Below, one piece after another: positions 1-7,615 of a stretch of 64,000 bases of DNA. The DNA comes from Microbacterium memoriense (GTDB lineage: Bacteria; Actinomycetota; Actinomycetes; Actinomycetales; Microbacteriaceae), in assembly GCF_025398275.1 (NCBI RefSeq), contig NZ_JAODOR010000011.1, positions 124,001 to 188,000 on the forward strand, written 5' to 3'. The notes beneath the pieces are model-generated. The model ran no database searches. It saw only the letters and a list, made by a program, of their open reading frames with translations, and had not been told where the DNA came from. Made by a program: the position numbers and the translations under genes. The stretch's first letter is position 1; each line of letters begins with the position of its first letter.

Positions 1-1
1 C

Positions 2-1645
2 GGCATGATGATCTTCGACGCACCGCCGGCCGCTTCGCCCGAGCTCAGCGGCGCATCGCTCACGGTCGTCGGCGACTCCGACCAGTCGATCTATGCGTTC
101 CGCGGGGCGGACATCCGCAATATCTCCGAGTTCGAACGCGACTATCCCGGCGCCAAGGTCGTGCTTCTCGAGCAGAATTACCGCTCGACCCAGACCATCC
201 TGAGCGCCGCGAACGCCGTGATCGGCAACAACTTCGACCGGAAAGACAAGAAGCTCTGGACCGATGTGGGAGCGGGCGAGAAGATCGTCGGCTTCACCGG
301 GTACTCGCAACACGACGAGGCCCAGTTCGTCGCCGACGAGGTCGAGACGCTCCGCAAGGCCGGCGTCGACTATGCCGGAATGGCGGTCTTCTATCGCACC
401 AACTCGCAGTCGCGAGCGCTGGAGGAGATCTTCATCCGCTCGGCCGTGCCCTACAAGATCATGGGCGGCACGAAGTTCTACGATCGGGCCGAGATCAAGG
501 ATGCCCTGGCCTATCTCGTCGCGGTCGCCAACCCCGCCGACGAGCTGGCGGTTCGCCGCATCCTGAACAAGCCGCGGCGCGGCATCGGCGATGTGACGGA
601 AACGGCGATTGCGCGGTTCGCCGCGGAGGAGGGCATCTCCTTCCGCGACGCCTTGGCCAACGCGTCCGCGCTCGGCGTCGGTCCCAAGATCCAGAAGGCG
701 ATCGCGCATCTCGACGCTGTCCTGGTCGAGGCGACCGCGATCATGCTCCCCGCCTCGGGTGAGGTCGCACCCCCGACGGCCGTGACCGACGGGCTGAACG
801 TCCTGCTCGGCAAGAGCGGGTATCTCGATGCGCTGCGCATCTCGAAGGATCCGCAGGACGAGGCCCGCGTCGAGAACCTCGACGAGCTCGTCGCCGTGAC
901 TCGCGAGTTCGCGCGCAACAACCCCGACGGCACGCTGCTCGATTTCCTGACCGAAGTCGCGCTGGTGTCGGATGCCGACGACCTCGACGACGCAACCGGC
1001 TCGGTCTCGCTCATGACCCTGCACACGGCGAAGGGCCTCGAGTACGACGCTGTCTTCCTCACCGGGGTCGAAGAAGACCTCCTCCCGCACCGGATCTCCG
1101 CCGGTGAGCCGGGCGGCCCGCAGGAGGAGCGGCGATTGTTCTACGTCGGCATCACCCGGGCGCGCAAGCGTCTGCATCTCTCGCTCGCGATGACCCGCGC
1201 GCAGTTCGGCGAGGTCACCGTCGCGATGCCGAGCCGGTTCCTGCAGGAGATTCCGCACGATCTGATCGACTGGCGTCAGTCGCCCGGCGATGTCAACTCG
1301 CGGGGTGGCATGCAGTCGCGGGCGCTCAACGCCCGGCGGCCCGGCGGAGGGTTCGGGGGCTCCGGTTCCGGCGGCAACCGCTACGGCGACGAGCTCGTCC
1401 CGTTGCCTCAGCGCGATCGTCCGGCGAGCGACATCTCGAAGTTCGCGAACCGCATCCCGGCGAAAGTGCGCGACAACAGCGACCTCGAACTCGCGGCGGG
1501 AGACCGCATCCGGCACGAAGACTTCGGTGAGGGACGCGTCGATATGGTGACCGGAGAGGGGGCCAAACGCATCGCGCATGTCCGGTTCGACTCGGCCGGA
1601 CCCAAAAAGCTCCTCATCAAGATCGCACCGATCAGCAAACTCTGA
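2..1645 (+). CDS. pcrA: ATP-dependent 3'-5' DNA helicase PcrA/UvrD, 3' part (5' end outside window)
   Basis: Superfamily 1A helicase that unwinds DNA in repair and in clearing stalled replication. The reading frame is open to the left edge, so the N-terminal Walker A region and DEXX box lie outside. Visible, numbered from the ATG at 5: the SF1 motif VVGDSDQSIYAFRGAD near residue 21, QNYRST shortly after, and LMTLHTAKGLEYDAVFLTG from about residue 336, then RRLFYVGITRARKRL, which are motifs III to VI of this family. After the motor comes a glycine-rich linker (GGGFGGSGSGG) and a C-terminal stretch with the EDFGEGRV-type Tudor-like fold seen in PcrA. The ATG at 5 is internal and not the true start. 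It is followed after 18 nt by a separate leaderless gene. Family assignment is firm; PcrA versus UvrD naming is convention. Confidence 0.95.
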   Translation, partial: GMMIFDAPPAASPELSGASLTVVGDSDQSIYAFRGADIRNISEFERDYPGAKVVLLEQNYRSTQTILSAANAVIGNNFDRKDKKLWTDVGAGEKIVGFTGYSQHDEAQFVADEVETLRKAGVDYAGMAVFYRTNSQSRALEEIFIRSAVPYKIMGGTKFYDRAEIKDALAYLVAVANPADELAVRRILNKPRRGIGDVTETAIARFAAEEGISFRDALANASALGVGPKIQKAIAHLDAVLVEATAIMLPASGEVAPPTAVTDGLNVLLGKSGYLDALRISKDPQDEARVENLDELVAVTREFARNNPDGTLLDFLTEVALVSDADDLDDATGSVSLMTLHTAKGLEYDAVFLTGVEEDLLPHRISAGEPGGPQEERRLFYVGITRARKRLHLSLAMTRAQFGEVTVAMPSRFLQEIPHDLIDWRQSPGDVNSRGGMQSRALNARRPGGGFGGSGSGGNRYGDELVPLPQRDRPASDISKFANRIPAKVRDNSDLELAAGDRIRHEDFGEGRVDMVTGEGAKRIAHVRFDSAGPKKLLIKIAPISKL

Positions 1646-1663
1646 CCGCGTTAGGCTCGCACA

Positions 1664-2668
1664 ATGGCTCTGTTCTCCCGTCGCCCGAAGAAGGATGCCG
1701 CACCGACCCCTGCCGCTCCGGCCGAACCGGTCGAAGATGCATCCGCCGTCGCGTCGGTCGGAGACGCGCTACCGGACTCGGTTCCGGATGAGTACGTCCC
1801 CGAAGTCGGGATCTCGGTGTCGACGTTCGGTCAGCCGGCACCGGTGAAGCGCCGGGCGGCGGCTGCCGAAGCGCCGACTCCGACCGAGACAATCCCGGGA
1901 CTTGTGGACAATGCGGTGCTCAAGGCCGCGCTCGATGCGCTGCCCGAGAAGCCCAAGAAGCTCGACGTCATGAACGTGATGCGCCAGGTGCTGCAGGGGC
2001 ACCTGTATGTCCGCGTGCGTGGCGATGCGCGCAGTCTTCTCGCGGCCGGGGAGCCGCTCACCCTCGCCGTCTCGACGATCGGCGAGAATCGGTTCCTGCT
2101 CGCCTTCAGCGGGGGAGCCGCGTTGCAGGCCAGCATCCGCGCGGACGGCGATTCGGCGACCTCGGCGATCAGCCAGCCCGCCGTGAACATCCTGCGCAAT
2201 GCGCTGTCCGGCCCCTACTCGGGCATGATCCTCGACCATGCCGTGGCCGGTTCGCGGATCGTGCTGCCGACACCTCTCATCCAGAAGGCACTCGACGAAG
2301 CCGACCCCGAGCTCACGCTCAAGTCTCTCCTGAGCGCACCGCGGCACGAACTGACGGCCCTCGACGTGGTTGATGCGCTCACGCGTGTGAAGCTCTGGGT
2401 CGCGGGTGGCAACTCGGAGGACGGCGCCCGGCTCGGCCTCGCCGAGTCACGCACGACCGACGGTCAGCGCCGGCTTGAAGTCTTCTCGCACCCGCTCGAG
2501 GTGCTCGCGATGCGTCGCGGCGATCGGCCGCTGCCGCTGACGGGCGCTCAGCTGGGCAAGGCGCTCACCGCGGATGCCGGCCTGACGGGCATCGTGGTCG
2601 ACCCGGGCGGTCCGTGGATCGCGCTGGACCGCGTTCAGCTCGCGCCCGTGCTCGCCCTGGCCGACTGA
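1664..2668 (+). CDS. SseB-like domain protein (two SseB-type modules)
   Basis: A 334-residue cytoplasmic protein without signal peptide or membrane segments. The first 85 residues are low-complexity (Lys/Pro/Ala/Glu) and probably disordered. Two similar modules follow, roughly residues 98-215 and 225-334, each beginning with a helix and ending in a strand-turn pattern (LTLAVSTIGENRFLLAF and then LDRVQLAPVLAL), as in SseB N-terminal domain proteins of actinobacteria. Biochemical function is unknown. The start is chosen at the ATG 6 nt after a TAGGCT hexamer (1652-1657), so the transcript is probably leaderless. It lies between pcrA and a LigD polymerase-domain gene on the same strand, but the separate -10 suggests independent expression. 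Confidence 0.75.
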   Translation: MALFSRRPKKDAAPTPAAPAEPVEDASAVASVGDALPDSVPDEYVPEVGISVSTFGQPAPVKRRAAAAEAPTPTETIPGLVDNAVLKAALDALPEKPKKLDVMNVMRQVLQGHLYVRVRGDARSLLAAGEPLTLAVSTIGENRFLLAFSGGAALQASIRADGDSATSAISQPAVNILRNALSGPYSGMILDHAVAGSRIVLPTPLIQKALDEADPELTLKSLLSAPRHELTALDVVDALTRVKLWVAGGNSEDGARLGLAESRTTDGQRRLEVFSHPLEVLAMRRGDRPLPLTGAQLGKALTADAGLTGIVVDPGGPWIALDRVQLAPVLALAD

Positions 2669-2724
2669 CCGCGGTCGGGCCTGGGGCCTATCGCGGGCGC
2701 GAGGAAGGCGCCTAGGGTCGGGGC

Positions 2725-3735
2725 ATGGCATCGGAACGTGTGTCCCTGCAGGTCGGCGACCGCGATGTGTCGCTGTCGAGCCCCAACCGGGTGATCTGGC
2801 CGGCCCTCGGGATCACCAAACGCGAGCTCGCCGAGTACACGATCGCGGTGGCCGAGCCGTTCCTGCGGGCCAACGGACATCGGCCGGTGTCACTCGAGCG
2901 ATTCCCGGACTCGGTCGACGGTGAGGCGTTCTTCTCGAAGAACCCACCGCGCGGAGCTCCCGACTACGTGCACGAGGTGATGTGCACCTACAACAGCGGT
3001 CGGACGCATCCGCAGGTCGTCCTCGATGAGGCGGCGGCGATCGTCTGGGCCGTGCAGATGAACACGGTCGTCTTCCACCCGTGGGCCTCGCTGGCGGACG
3101 ACACCGACAATCCGGTCGAGCTCCGCATCGACCTGGACCCGCAACCGGGGACCGATTTCGCCGATGCCGCGGCCGTCGCGCCGGCCCTGCGCGAGGTGCT
3201 CCGCGAAGCGGGTCTCGAACCGTGGCTGAAGACGAGCGGGAACCGCGGCATCCACGTGTTCTGCCCGATCGCGCCCACGCACGAGTTCCTCGATGTGCGT
3301 CACGCCGTCATCGCCGCGGGGCGGGAGCTCGAGCGTCGTCTGCCCGACAGGGTCACCACCGCGTGGTGGAAAGAGGAGCGGGGTGAGCGCATCTTCATCG
3401 ACTTCAACCAGGCGAACCGCGATCGGACGATGGCCGGTGCCTACAGTCCGCGCGCGTTGCCGACAGCCACGGTCGCCACGCCGATCACGTGGGACGAGTT
3501 GGCGGCCGGCGTGGACCCGGCCGCGTTCACCGTACGGACCGTTCCGCAGCGCCTGATCGACCTCGGCGACCCGTGGCGGGATCTGCAGACGTCGCCGGGC
3601 CGCATCGACACGCTCCTGGCGTGGTGGCAACGCGACCTCGACGCAGGGCTCGGAGAGCTGCCGTTCCCGCCGGAGTTCCCGAAGATGCCGGGTGAGCCGC
3701 CGCGCGTTCAGCCGAGCCGCGCGAAGAAGACCTGA
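2725..3735 (+). CDS. LigD-type polymerase/primase domain protein, stand-alone
   Basis: A 336-residue archaeo-eukaryotic primase-fold enzyme of the LigD PolDom family, which adds ribo- or deoxyribonucleotides at DNA ends or gaps. The metal-binding aspartates sit in LRIDLDP (D136, D138) and IFIDFNQ (D226); the nucleotide-binding KTSGNRGIHVF starts at K169. Length matches the polymerase domain alone: there is no ligase or 3'-phosphoesterase domain and no Ku gene in the window. A separate LigC-type ligase lies 3.7 kb downstream. The ATG is 6 nt after TAGGGT (2713-2718), which looks like a leaderless start. The stop codon abuts that of the convergent permease gene with no gap. End-joining or base-excision gap filling are both possible roles. 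Confidence 0.88.
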   Translation: MASERVSLQVGDRDVSLSSPNRVIWPALGITKRELAEYTIAVAEPFLRANGHRPVSLERFPDSVDGEAFFSKNPPRGAPDYVHEVMCTYNSGRTHPQVVLDEAAAIVWAVQMNTVVFHPWASLADDTDNPVELRIDLDPQPGTDFADAAAVAPALREVLREAGLEPWLKTSGNRGIHVFCPIAPTHEFLDVRHAVIAAGRELERRLPDRVTTAWWKEERGERIFIDFNQANRDRTMAGAYSPRALPTATVATPITWDELAAGVDPAAFTVRTVPQRLIDLGDPWRDLQTSPGRIDTLLAWWQRDLDAGLGELPFPPEFPKMPGEPPRVQPSRAKKT

Positions 3736-4902
3736 TCAGTCCTGCAGGGCGGCGTCGCCGGGATGCTTGGGACGCGCCCAGCGGGCGGGCATGTTCGGCC
3801 CGTCCCACACCTGCACGATGCCCCACGCGACGGCCGTGATCGGCACGGCGAGAACTGCCCCGACGATGCCGCCGACGACCGCGCCGACGGTCAACGCGAC
3901 CAGGACGACGAAGGCGTGCAACTTCATCGAGCGCCCCATGAGGAATGGCTGGAGGAAGTTGCCCTCGAGCTGGTTGACGAGCACGACGACACCGACCACG
4001 AGGAGCGCGACGACCCATCCGTTGGCGACGAGGGCGACGAGGGCCGCGAGGATGCCGGCGACCGTCGCCCCGACGATCGGAATGAACGCGAGGATGAAGA
4101 CCAGTGCGGCAAGCGGCAGGGCGAGCGGCACCTGCAGGATGAGGAGTCCGATGAGGATGCCGATCGCGTCGACGGCTGCGACGGCCGCCGTGCCGCGAAT
4201 GTACGACCCGAGGGTCGACACGGTCTTGTCGCCGATCCGGCGCGCCCGCTCGTACTCCGCGCCGCGGAAGGGGCGGAGGAGGAACGCCCACATCTGCGGG
4301 CCGTCCTTGAGGAAGAAGAACAGCACCGTCACGAGCAGGACGAACCCGGTTACGAAGTTGGCGACCGCGCCGACACCCGCGAGAGCTCCCGAGCCGAACT
4401 GCGCGCTCGTGACGAAGTCGGTGAGGGCACCCATCCACTCGTCCAACTGGGTGGGAGAGGGCGCGAACGGCAGGGTGTTGATCCACGCGACGACATCCTG
4501 GAAGCCCTGTTGAGCCTGCGTGGCCAGATCGTCCCACTGGTTCTGGACGGCCCAGACGATGAGCCAGCCGACGCCGCCGAGGAGCGCCACAATGGCGAGG
4601 AGCGTCACGAGCGTCGCGACGATCGACGGGACGCCGTGCCCCCGCATCCATCGCATGACCGGCGCGAAGGCCGACGCCAGGATCAGGGCGAGGACGAGGG
4701 GGATCGTGACGACCGTGATCAGCTGGATGCCGAAGATCACCGCGCCCGCCACCGTCACGACGAGAATCAGCTGGAGGCAGCGGATCGCGAGAGACCCGAA
4801 GCCGTCCGACCAGAGACGCCCAGGAGCGCGCTCTGAGCCGGAGTCGACGGTCAGATGACCCGTCACGGGCAGCGGGGTCGAATCACGGCGGAACAGTCCC
4901 AT
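3736..4902 (-). CDS. AI-2E family transporter (permease)
   Basis: A 388-residue integral membrane protein of the AI-2E/UPF0118 family (PF01594). About eight hydrophobic segments are visible: a pair near residues 45-85, one near 110-130, a long central soluble stretch, then a cluster from about 205 to 360 with the family-typical glycine-rich FIPIVGATVAGILAALVAL. Members export small molecules or act as Na+/H+ antiporters; transport of autoinducer-2 is established only for a few, so the substrate is unknown. The ATG is 6 nt after TACGGT on the minus strand (4909-4914). It runs convergent with the LigD-type gene, the two stop codons touching, and is 54 nt upstream of the next minus-strand start's gene end. 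Confidence 0.88.
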   Translation of the reverse strand: MGLFRRDSTPLPVTGHLTVDSGSERAPGRLWSDGFGSLAIRCLQLILVVTVAGAVIFGIQLITVVTIPLVLALILASAFAPVMRWMRGHGVPSIVATLVTLLAIVALLGGVGWLIVWAVQNQWDDLATQAQQGFQDVVAWINTLPFAPSPTQLDEWMGALTDFVTSAQFGSGALAGVGAVANFVTGFVLLVTVLFFFLKDGPQMWAFLLRPFRGAEYERARRIGDKTVSTLGSYIRGTAAVAAVDAIGILIGLLILQVPLALPLAALVFILAFIPIVGATVAGILAALVALVANGWVVALLVVGVVVLVNQLEGNFLQPFLMGRSMKLHAFVVLVALTVGAVVGGIVGAVLAVPITAVAWGIVQVWDGPNMPARWARPKHPGDAALQD

Positions 4903-4956
4903 GCGTCGACCGTATCCGACTCTCGGGACGACGCCGGATGGGTTGACAAGCCGCGG

Positions 4957-6267
4957 TCAGGCCGCATTCAGCACGGGGCGTGACCACTCGCGTTCGGTCA
5001 GCACGCGCGCGACGGTCAACCCGATCGCGAGCGCCACGACGACGAACACGGCCGTGAATCCGTTCTGGATAGCAGCGACCGTGTCGCCGTCGATGACCCC
5101 GGCGATCGATCGGTACGAGGCCGCGCCCGGCACCATGATGAGGACGGCCGGCACGGTGATCGTGACCCTCGCGGCACGAAGGCGGTCGGACACGAGGTAG
5201 GCGCCGAGGCCCACCGCCAGCGCGGCGAGCGCGGCGGCCGCAGGAGCGATCACTCCGGCATCCACGAGGTACAGGCGCCCGACATTCGCGATGGCGCCGA
5301 GCGCCGCCGCGGCCAACGCGATCGTCCACGGCGTCGAGAACAGCAGCGCGAAGCCGAGGACGCCCACGAAACCCGCCGCGAGCCGCATGAGCGAGAGCAG
5401 GGGTTCGTCGAACTGAGGGGATGCCGTCTGCGTCACCGTCGTCTGGAAGACGGCGGCAATGCCCCACACCGCGGTGCCGGTGGCGAGCAGGATGAGCGCG
5501 GCATAGACGACCCGGGCGATACCCGCGTTCAGATCGAGGCGTGCGAGATCCAGCGCCCCCGTGACGAGCGCGAACCCAGGCACGAGATAGAGCACGGCGC
5601 TCGTGAGGGCGGCATCGTGCTGGGCCCCGGGCAGTCCGATCAGCGTGAACAGCTCGGCGACGGCGAGATAGACCAGCAGGGCCGTCACCGCCGACACGAA
5701 GACGATGAGGAACTCGTTCGTGCGGAACCGGTGGATCAGCATCCGTACCCATTGGCCCGCGGCCGCGGCGACGCCGACGGCGACGAACTCCTGCCAGCCG
5801 CCGTTGTTCAACAGGGCGAAGGCGGCGCACGCGAGCGCGGCGGCCACTACCCGGAGGGCTTCCGGGTACCGGTGCGGCAGGCGATCGATCGCGTCGAGGC
5901 GCTGCTGTACGTCGCGGGGGGAGGTGCCGGGCTCGAGAGTGTTCGTCAGGCGTTTGAGCTCGGTGATCTTGGTCGCATCGACGCCGGGGCGCCGGACCTC
6001 GGCGACCCGGGTGCGGAACATCTGTCCGCGGCTCGCGGTCGCGACGATGTCGTTCATCCCGACGCGGCAGTGGAGATCGTCGATGCCGACGGCGTGCGCC
6101 GTGCGCTCCATGCTGTCGCGGACACGCGCCGAGGATGCCCCGGAGGAGAGCATGAGAGCGCCGAGCCGCATGACGACGTCGGTGCGGGCGATGAACTGCA
6201 CCGGCTCCAGCCGCAGTTCCTCAGTGTGCGTGGGCACCGGGTCGGCGTCGCCGGGGAGGCCTGTCAT
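4957..6267 (-). CDS. thrE: Threonine/serine exporter ThrE family protein
   Basis: A 436-residue protein combining the N-terminal ThrE domain (PF06738) and the C-terminal ThrE_2 domain (PF12821) in one chain, as in Corynebacterium ThrE. The N-terminal part carries the conserved ARVRDSMERTAHAVG and FRTRVAEVRR stretches. It is followed by about ten hydrophobic segments from residue 125 to 420. It probably exports threonine, serine or small peptides across the cytoplasmic membrane. The ATG follows CAGGAT by 6 nt, a weaker version of the leaderless -10 pattern used by neighbours. An overlapping minus-strand reading frame of similar length on the other strand is a codon-bias artefact. Confidence 0.9.
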   Translation of the reverse strand: MTGLPGDADPVPTHTEELRLEPVQFIARTDVVMRLGALMLSSGASSARVRDSMERTAHAVGIDDLHCRVGMNDIVATASRGQMFRTRVAEVRRPGVDATKITELKRLTNTLEPGTSPRDVQQRLDAIDRLPHRYPEALRVVAAALACAAFALLNNGGWQEFVAVGVAAAAGQWVRMLIHRFRTNEFLIVFVSAVTALLVYLAVAELFTLIGLPGAQHDAALTSAVLYLVPGFALVTGALDLARLDLNAGIARVVYAALILLATGTAVWGIAAVFQTTVTQTASPQFDEPLLSLMRLAAGFVGVLGFALLFSTPWTIALAAAALGAIANVGRLYLVDAGVIAPAAAALAALAVGLGAYLVSDRLRAARVTITVPAVLIMVPGAASYRSIAGVIDGDTVAAIQNGFTAVFVVVALAIGLTVARVLTEREWSRPVLNAA

Positions 6268-6364
6268 GCCTCGATCCTGGCACCGGAAACGGGATCTCGC
6301 GAACGACGGTTATTCACGGCCGGACCCATTGCCTCGGCCGCCGGGCTCTTGTAACCTCGGGGCC

Positions 6365-6481
6365 ATGAGGTCGCCGGTACGGGACTTCCGGGCCCGCAGG
6401 GCCGGCCGCCGGTGTCCGGCGCCGCTGCGGGCCCGAACCCGTTTTCGGCCGCGTCAGCCCAGGACGTCCGCGAGATCGTAG
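6365..6481 (+). CDS. Candidate leaderless small ORF, 38 residues, arginine-rich
   Basis: TTGCCT (6329-6334), a 17-nt spacer, TAACCT (6352-6357) and an ATG 7 nt further form a plausible promoter with a leaderless start. The frame encodes 38 residues beginning MRSPVRDFRARRAGRR, with very high Arg content, and stops inside the 3' end of the ligase gene on the other strand. Arg-rich frames are common noise at this GC, and a strong inverted repeat lies inside the frame, so a non-coding antisense RNA is equally possible. Low confidence. Confidence 0.2.
   Translation: MRSPVRDFRARRAGRRCPAPLRARTRFRPRQPRTSARS
6389..6435. terminator. Perfect 11-bp inverted repeat after the ligC-type gene
   Basis: CGGGCCCGCAG (6389-6399) and CTGCGGGCCCG (6425-6435) pair perfectly around a GC-rich 25-nt loop that can itself fold. 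It lies 18 nt beyond the stop of the minus-strand ligase gene. No U-tract follows on the minus strand; on the plus strand it is followed by AACCCGTTTTC. Probably a transcription terminator or 3' stabilising hairpin. Confidence 0.5.
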
Positions 6482-7494
6482 GCGGCGACCGTCTCCAGCT
6501 GCTCGTACGTGCACGAGCGCGGATCGCGGTCTTCTCGCCACCGCTCGAACTGCACCGTGTGGCGGAAACGGTGGCCTTCGAGCTGGTCGTAGCGCACCTC
6601 GAGGACCCGTTCGGGCCGCAGGCGCACGAACGACACGTCGCTGGATGCCGTGAACCGCGAACGATCGGAGGCCCCGGTCAGCGGATCACCGTCGTCGCCC
6701 CGGGCAACCAGCGGCGCCAGTTCGTCGATGAGATCCCGGCGGCGCGCGTCGGTGAAGGCGGCGACTCCGCCGACCCCGTGGAGCTCACCGTCCGCACCGT
6801 AGAGACCGACCAGCAGCGACCCGACCCCTTGCCCGCTCTTATGGATGCGGTAGCCGATCGCGACGACATCCGCCGTCCGAGCGTGCTTGATCTTCAGCAT
6901 CGTGCGCGCGCCCGGGGCATAAGGCTGATCGAGTGGTTTGGCGACGACACCGTCGAGCCCGGCACCCTCGAATTCGGCGAGCCAGCGTGCGGCGAGGGCG
7001 GCATCCGTCGTCGTCCGGGTGAGGTGGATGGGCCCCGGTGGAACCGCAGCGATCAAGGATTCAAGCTCGGCGCGGCGCACCGAGAACGGCTCCGACTGGA
7101 GGTCGCGGTCGCCGCGGGCGAGGAGATCGAACGCGATGAACATCGCGGGCGTCTGGGCCGAAAGGAGCGCCACTCGCGAGGCGGCGGGGTGGATGCGCTG
7201 CGACAGTGCGTCCCACTGCAGACGGGCCGGCTCGCCCGTGGCGACGACGATCTCCCCGTCGAGCAGACACGGTTCAGGCAGAAGCTCAGCGAAGGCATCG
7301 ACGAGTTCGGGGAAGTAACGCGTGAGCGGCTTCGCGCCCCGCGATCCGATCACGACCTCGGCGCCGTCCCACGAGACGATTGCGCGGAACCCGTCCCACT
7401 TCGGTTCGAAGCTCAGGCCGCCGGGCATCTTCGCAGGGTCGGGGATCCCGGCGACGGCTTTCGCGAGCATCGGTGTGGGGATCTCATACGGCAT
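6454..7494 (-). CDS. ligC: ATP-dependent DNA ligase, LigC type
   Basis: A 346-residue minimal ATP-dependent ligase that seals nicks through a ligase-AMP intermediate. The adenylated lysine is K32 in EPKWDGFRAI (motif I); further motifs include GSRGAKPLTRYFPEL (Ia), LLDGEIV (III), GVVAKPLD (IV) and MLKIKHARTADVVAIGYRI (V). The second half is the OB-fold domain. Size and organisation fit LigC of actinobacteria, which is associated with repair and works with LigD-type polymerases. The start is set at the ATG preceded by GGGGAG; a frame extending 44 residues further upstream contains no ligase homology and crosses the divergent promoter region. The intergenic region with the acyl-CoA dehydrogenase gene holds a perfect inverted repeat. 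Confidence 0.92.
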   Translation of the reverse strand: MPYEIPTPMLAKAVAGIPDPAKMPGGLSFEPKWDGFRAIVSWDGAEVVIGSRGAKPLTRYFPELVDAFAELLPEPCLLDGEIVVATGEPARLQWDALSQRIHPAASRVALLSAQTPAMFIAFDLLARGDRDLQSEPFSVRRAELESLIAAVPPGPIHLTRTTTDAALAARWLAEFEGAGLDGVVAKPLDQPYAPGARTMLKIKHARTADVVAIGYRIHKSGQGVGSLLVGLYGADGELHGVGGVAAFTDARRRDLIDELAPLVARGDDGDPLTGASDRSRFTASSDVSFVRLRPERVLEVRYDQLEGHRFRHTVQFERWREDRDPRSCTYEQLETVAAYDLADVLG

Positions 7495-7551
7495 CTCCCC
7501 ATCCTGCCGCGCCGAGCCGCGCACAGCGAGGGGTGTCTGTTCAGCAGCGTT

Positions 7552-7588
7552 TGAGACTGAGTGGCACGTATGATGGTCCTCAGTCTCA
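7552..7588. promoter_or_regulatory. Perfect 10-bp inverted repeat, candidate TetR operator
   Basis: TGAGACTGAG (7552-7561) and CTCAGTCTCA (7579-7588) form a perfect 10-bp inverted repeat with a 17-nt centre that contains TATGAT (7569-7574), a good -10 hexamer reading toward the acyl-CoA dehydrogenase. The TetR gene that ends next to the dehydrogenase is the obvious candidate binder. The regulator assignment is inferred from position only. Confidence 0.55.
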
Positions 7589-7615
7589 TCTGGATTGTCT
7601 CGCGAGGAACACATC

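Noticed and set aside
3736..4902. Autoinducer-2 exporter as a specific function
   Set aside because: The family name does not fix the substrate; no AI-2 synthesis gene is in the window.
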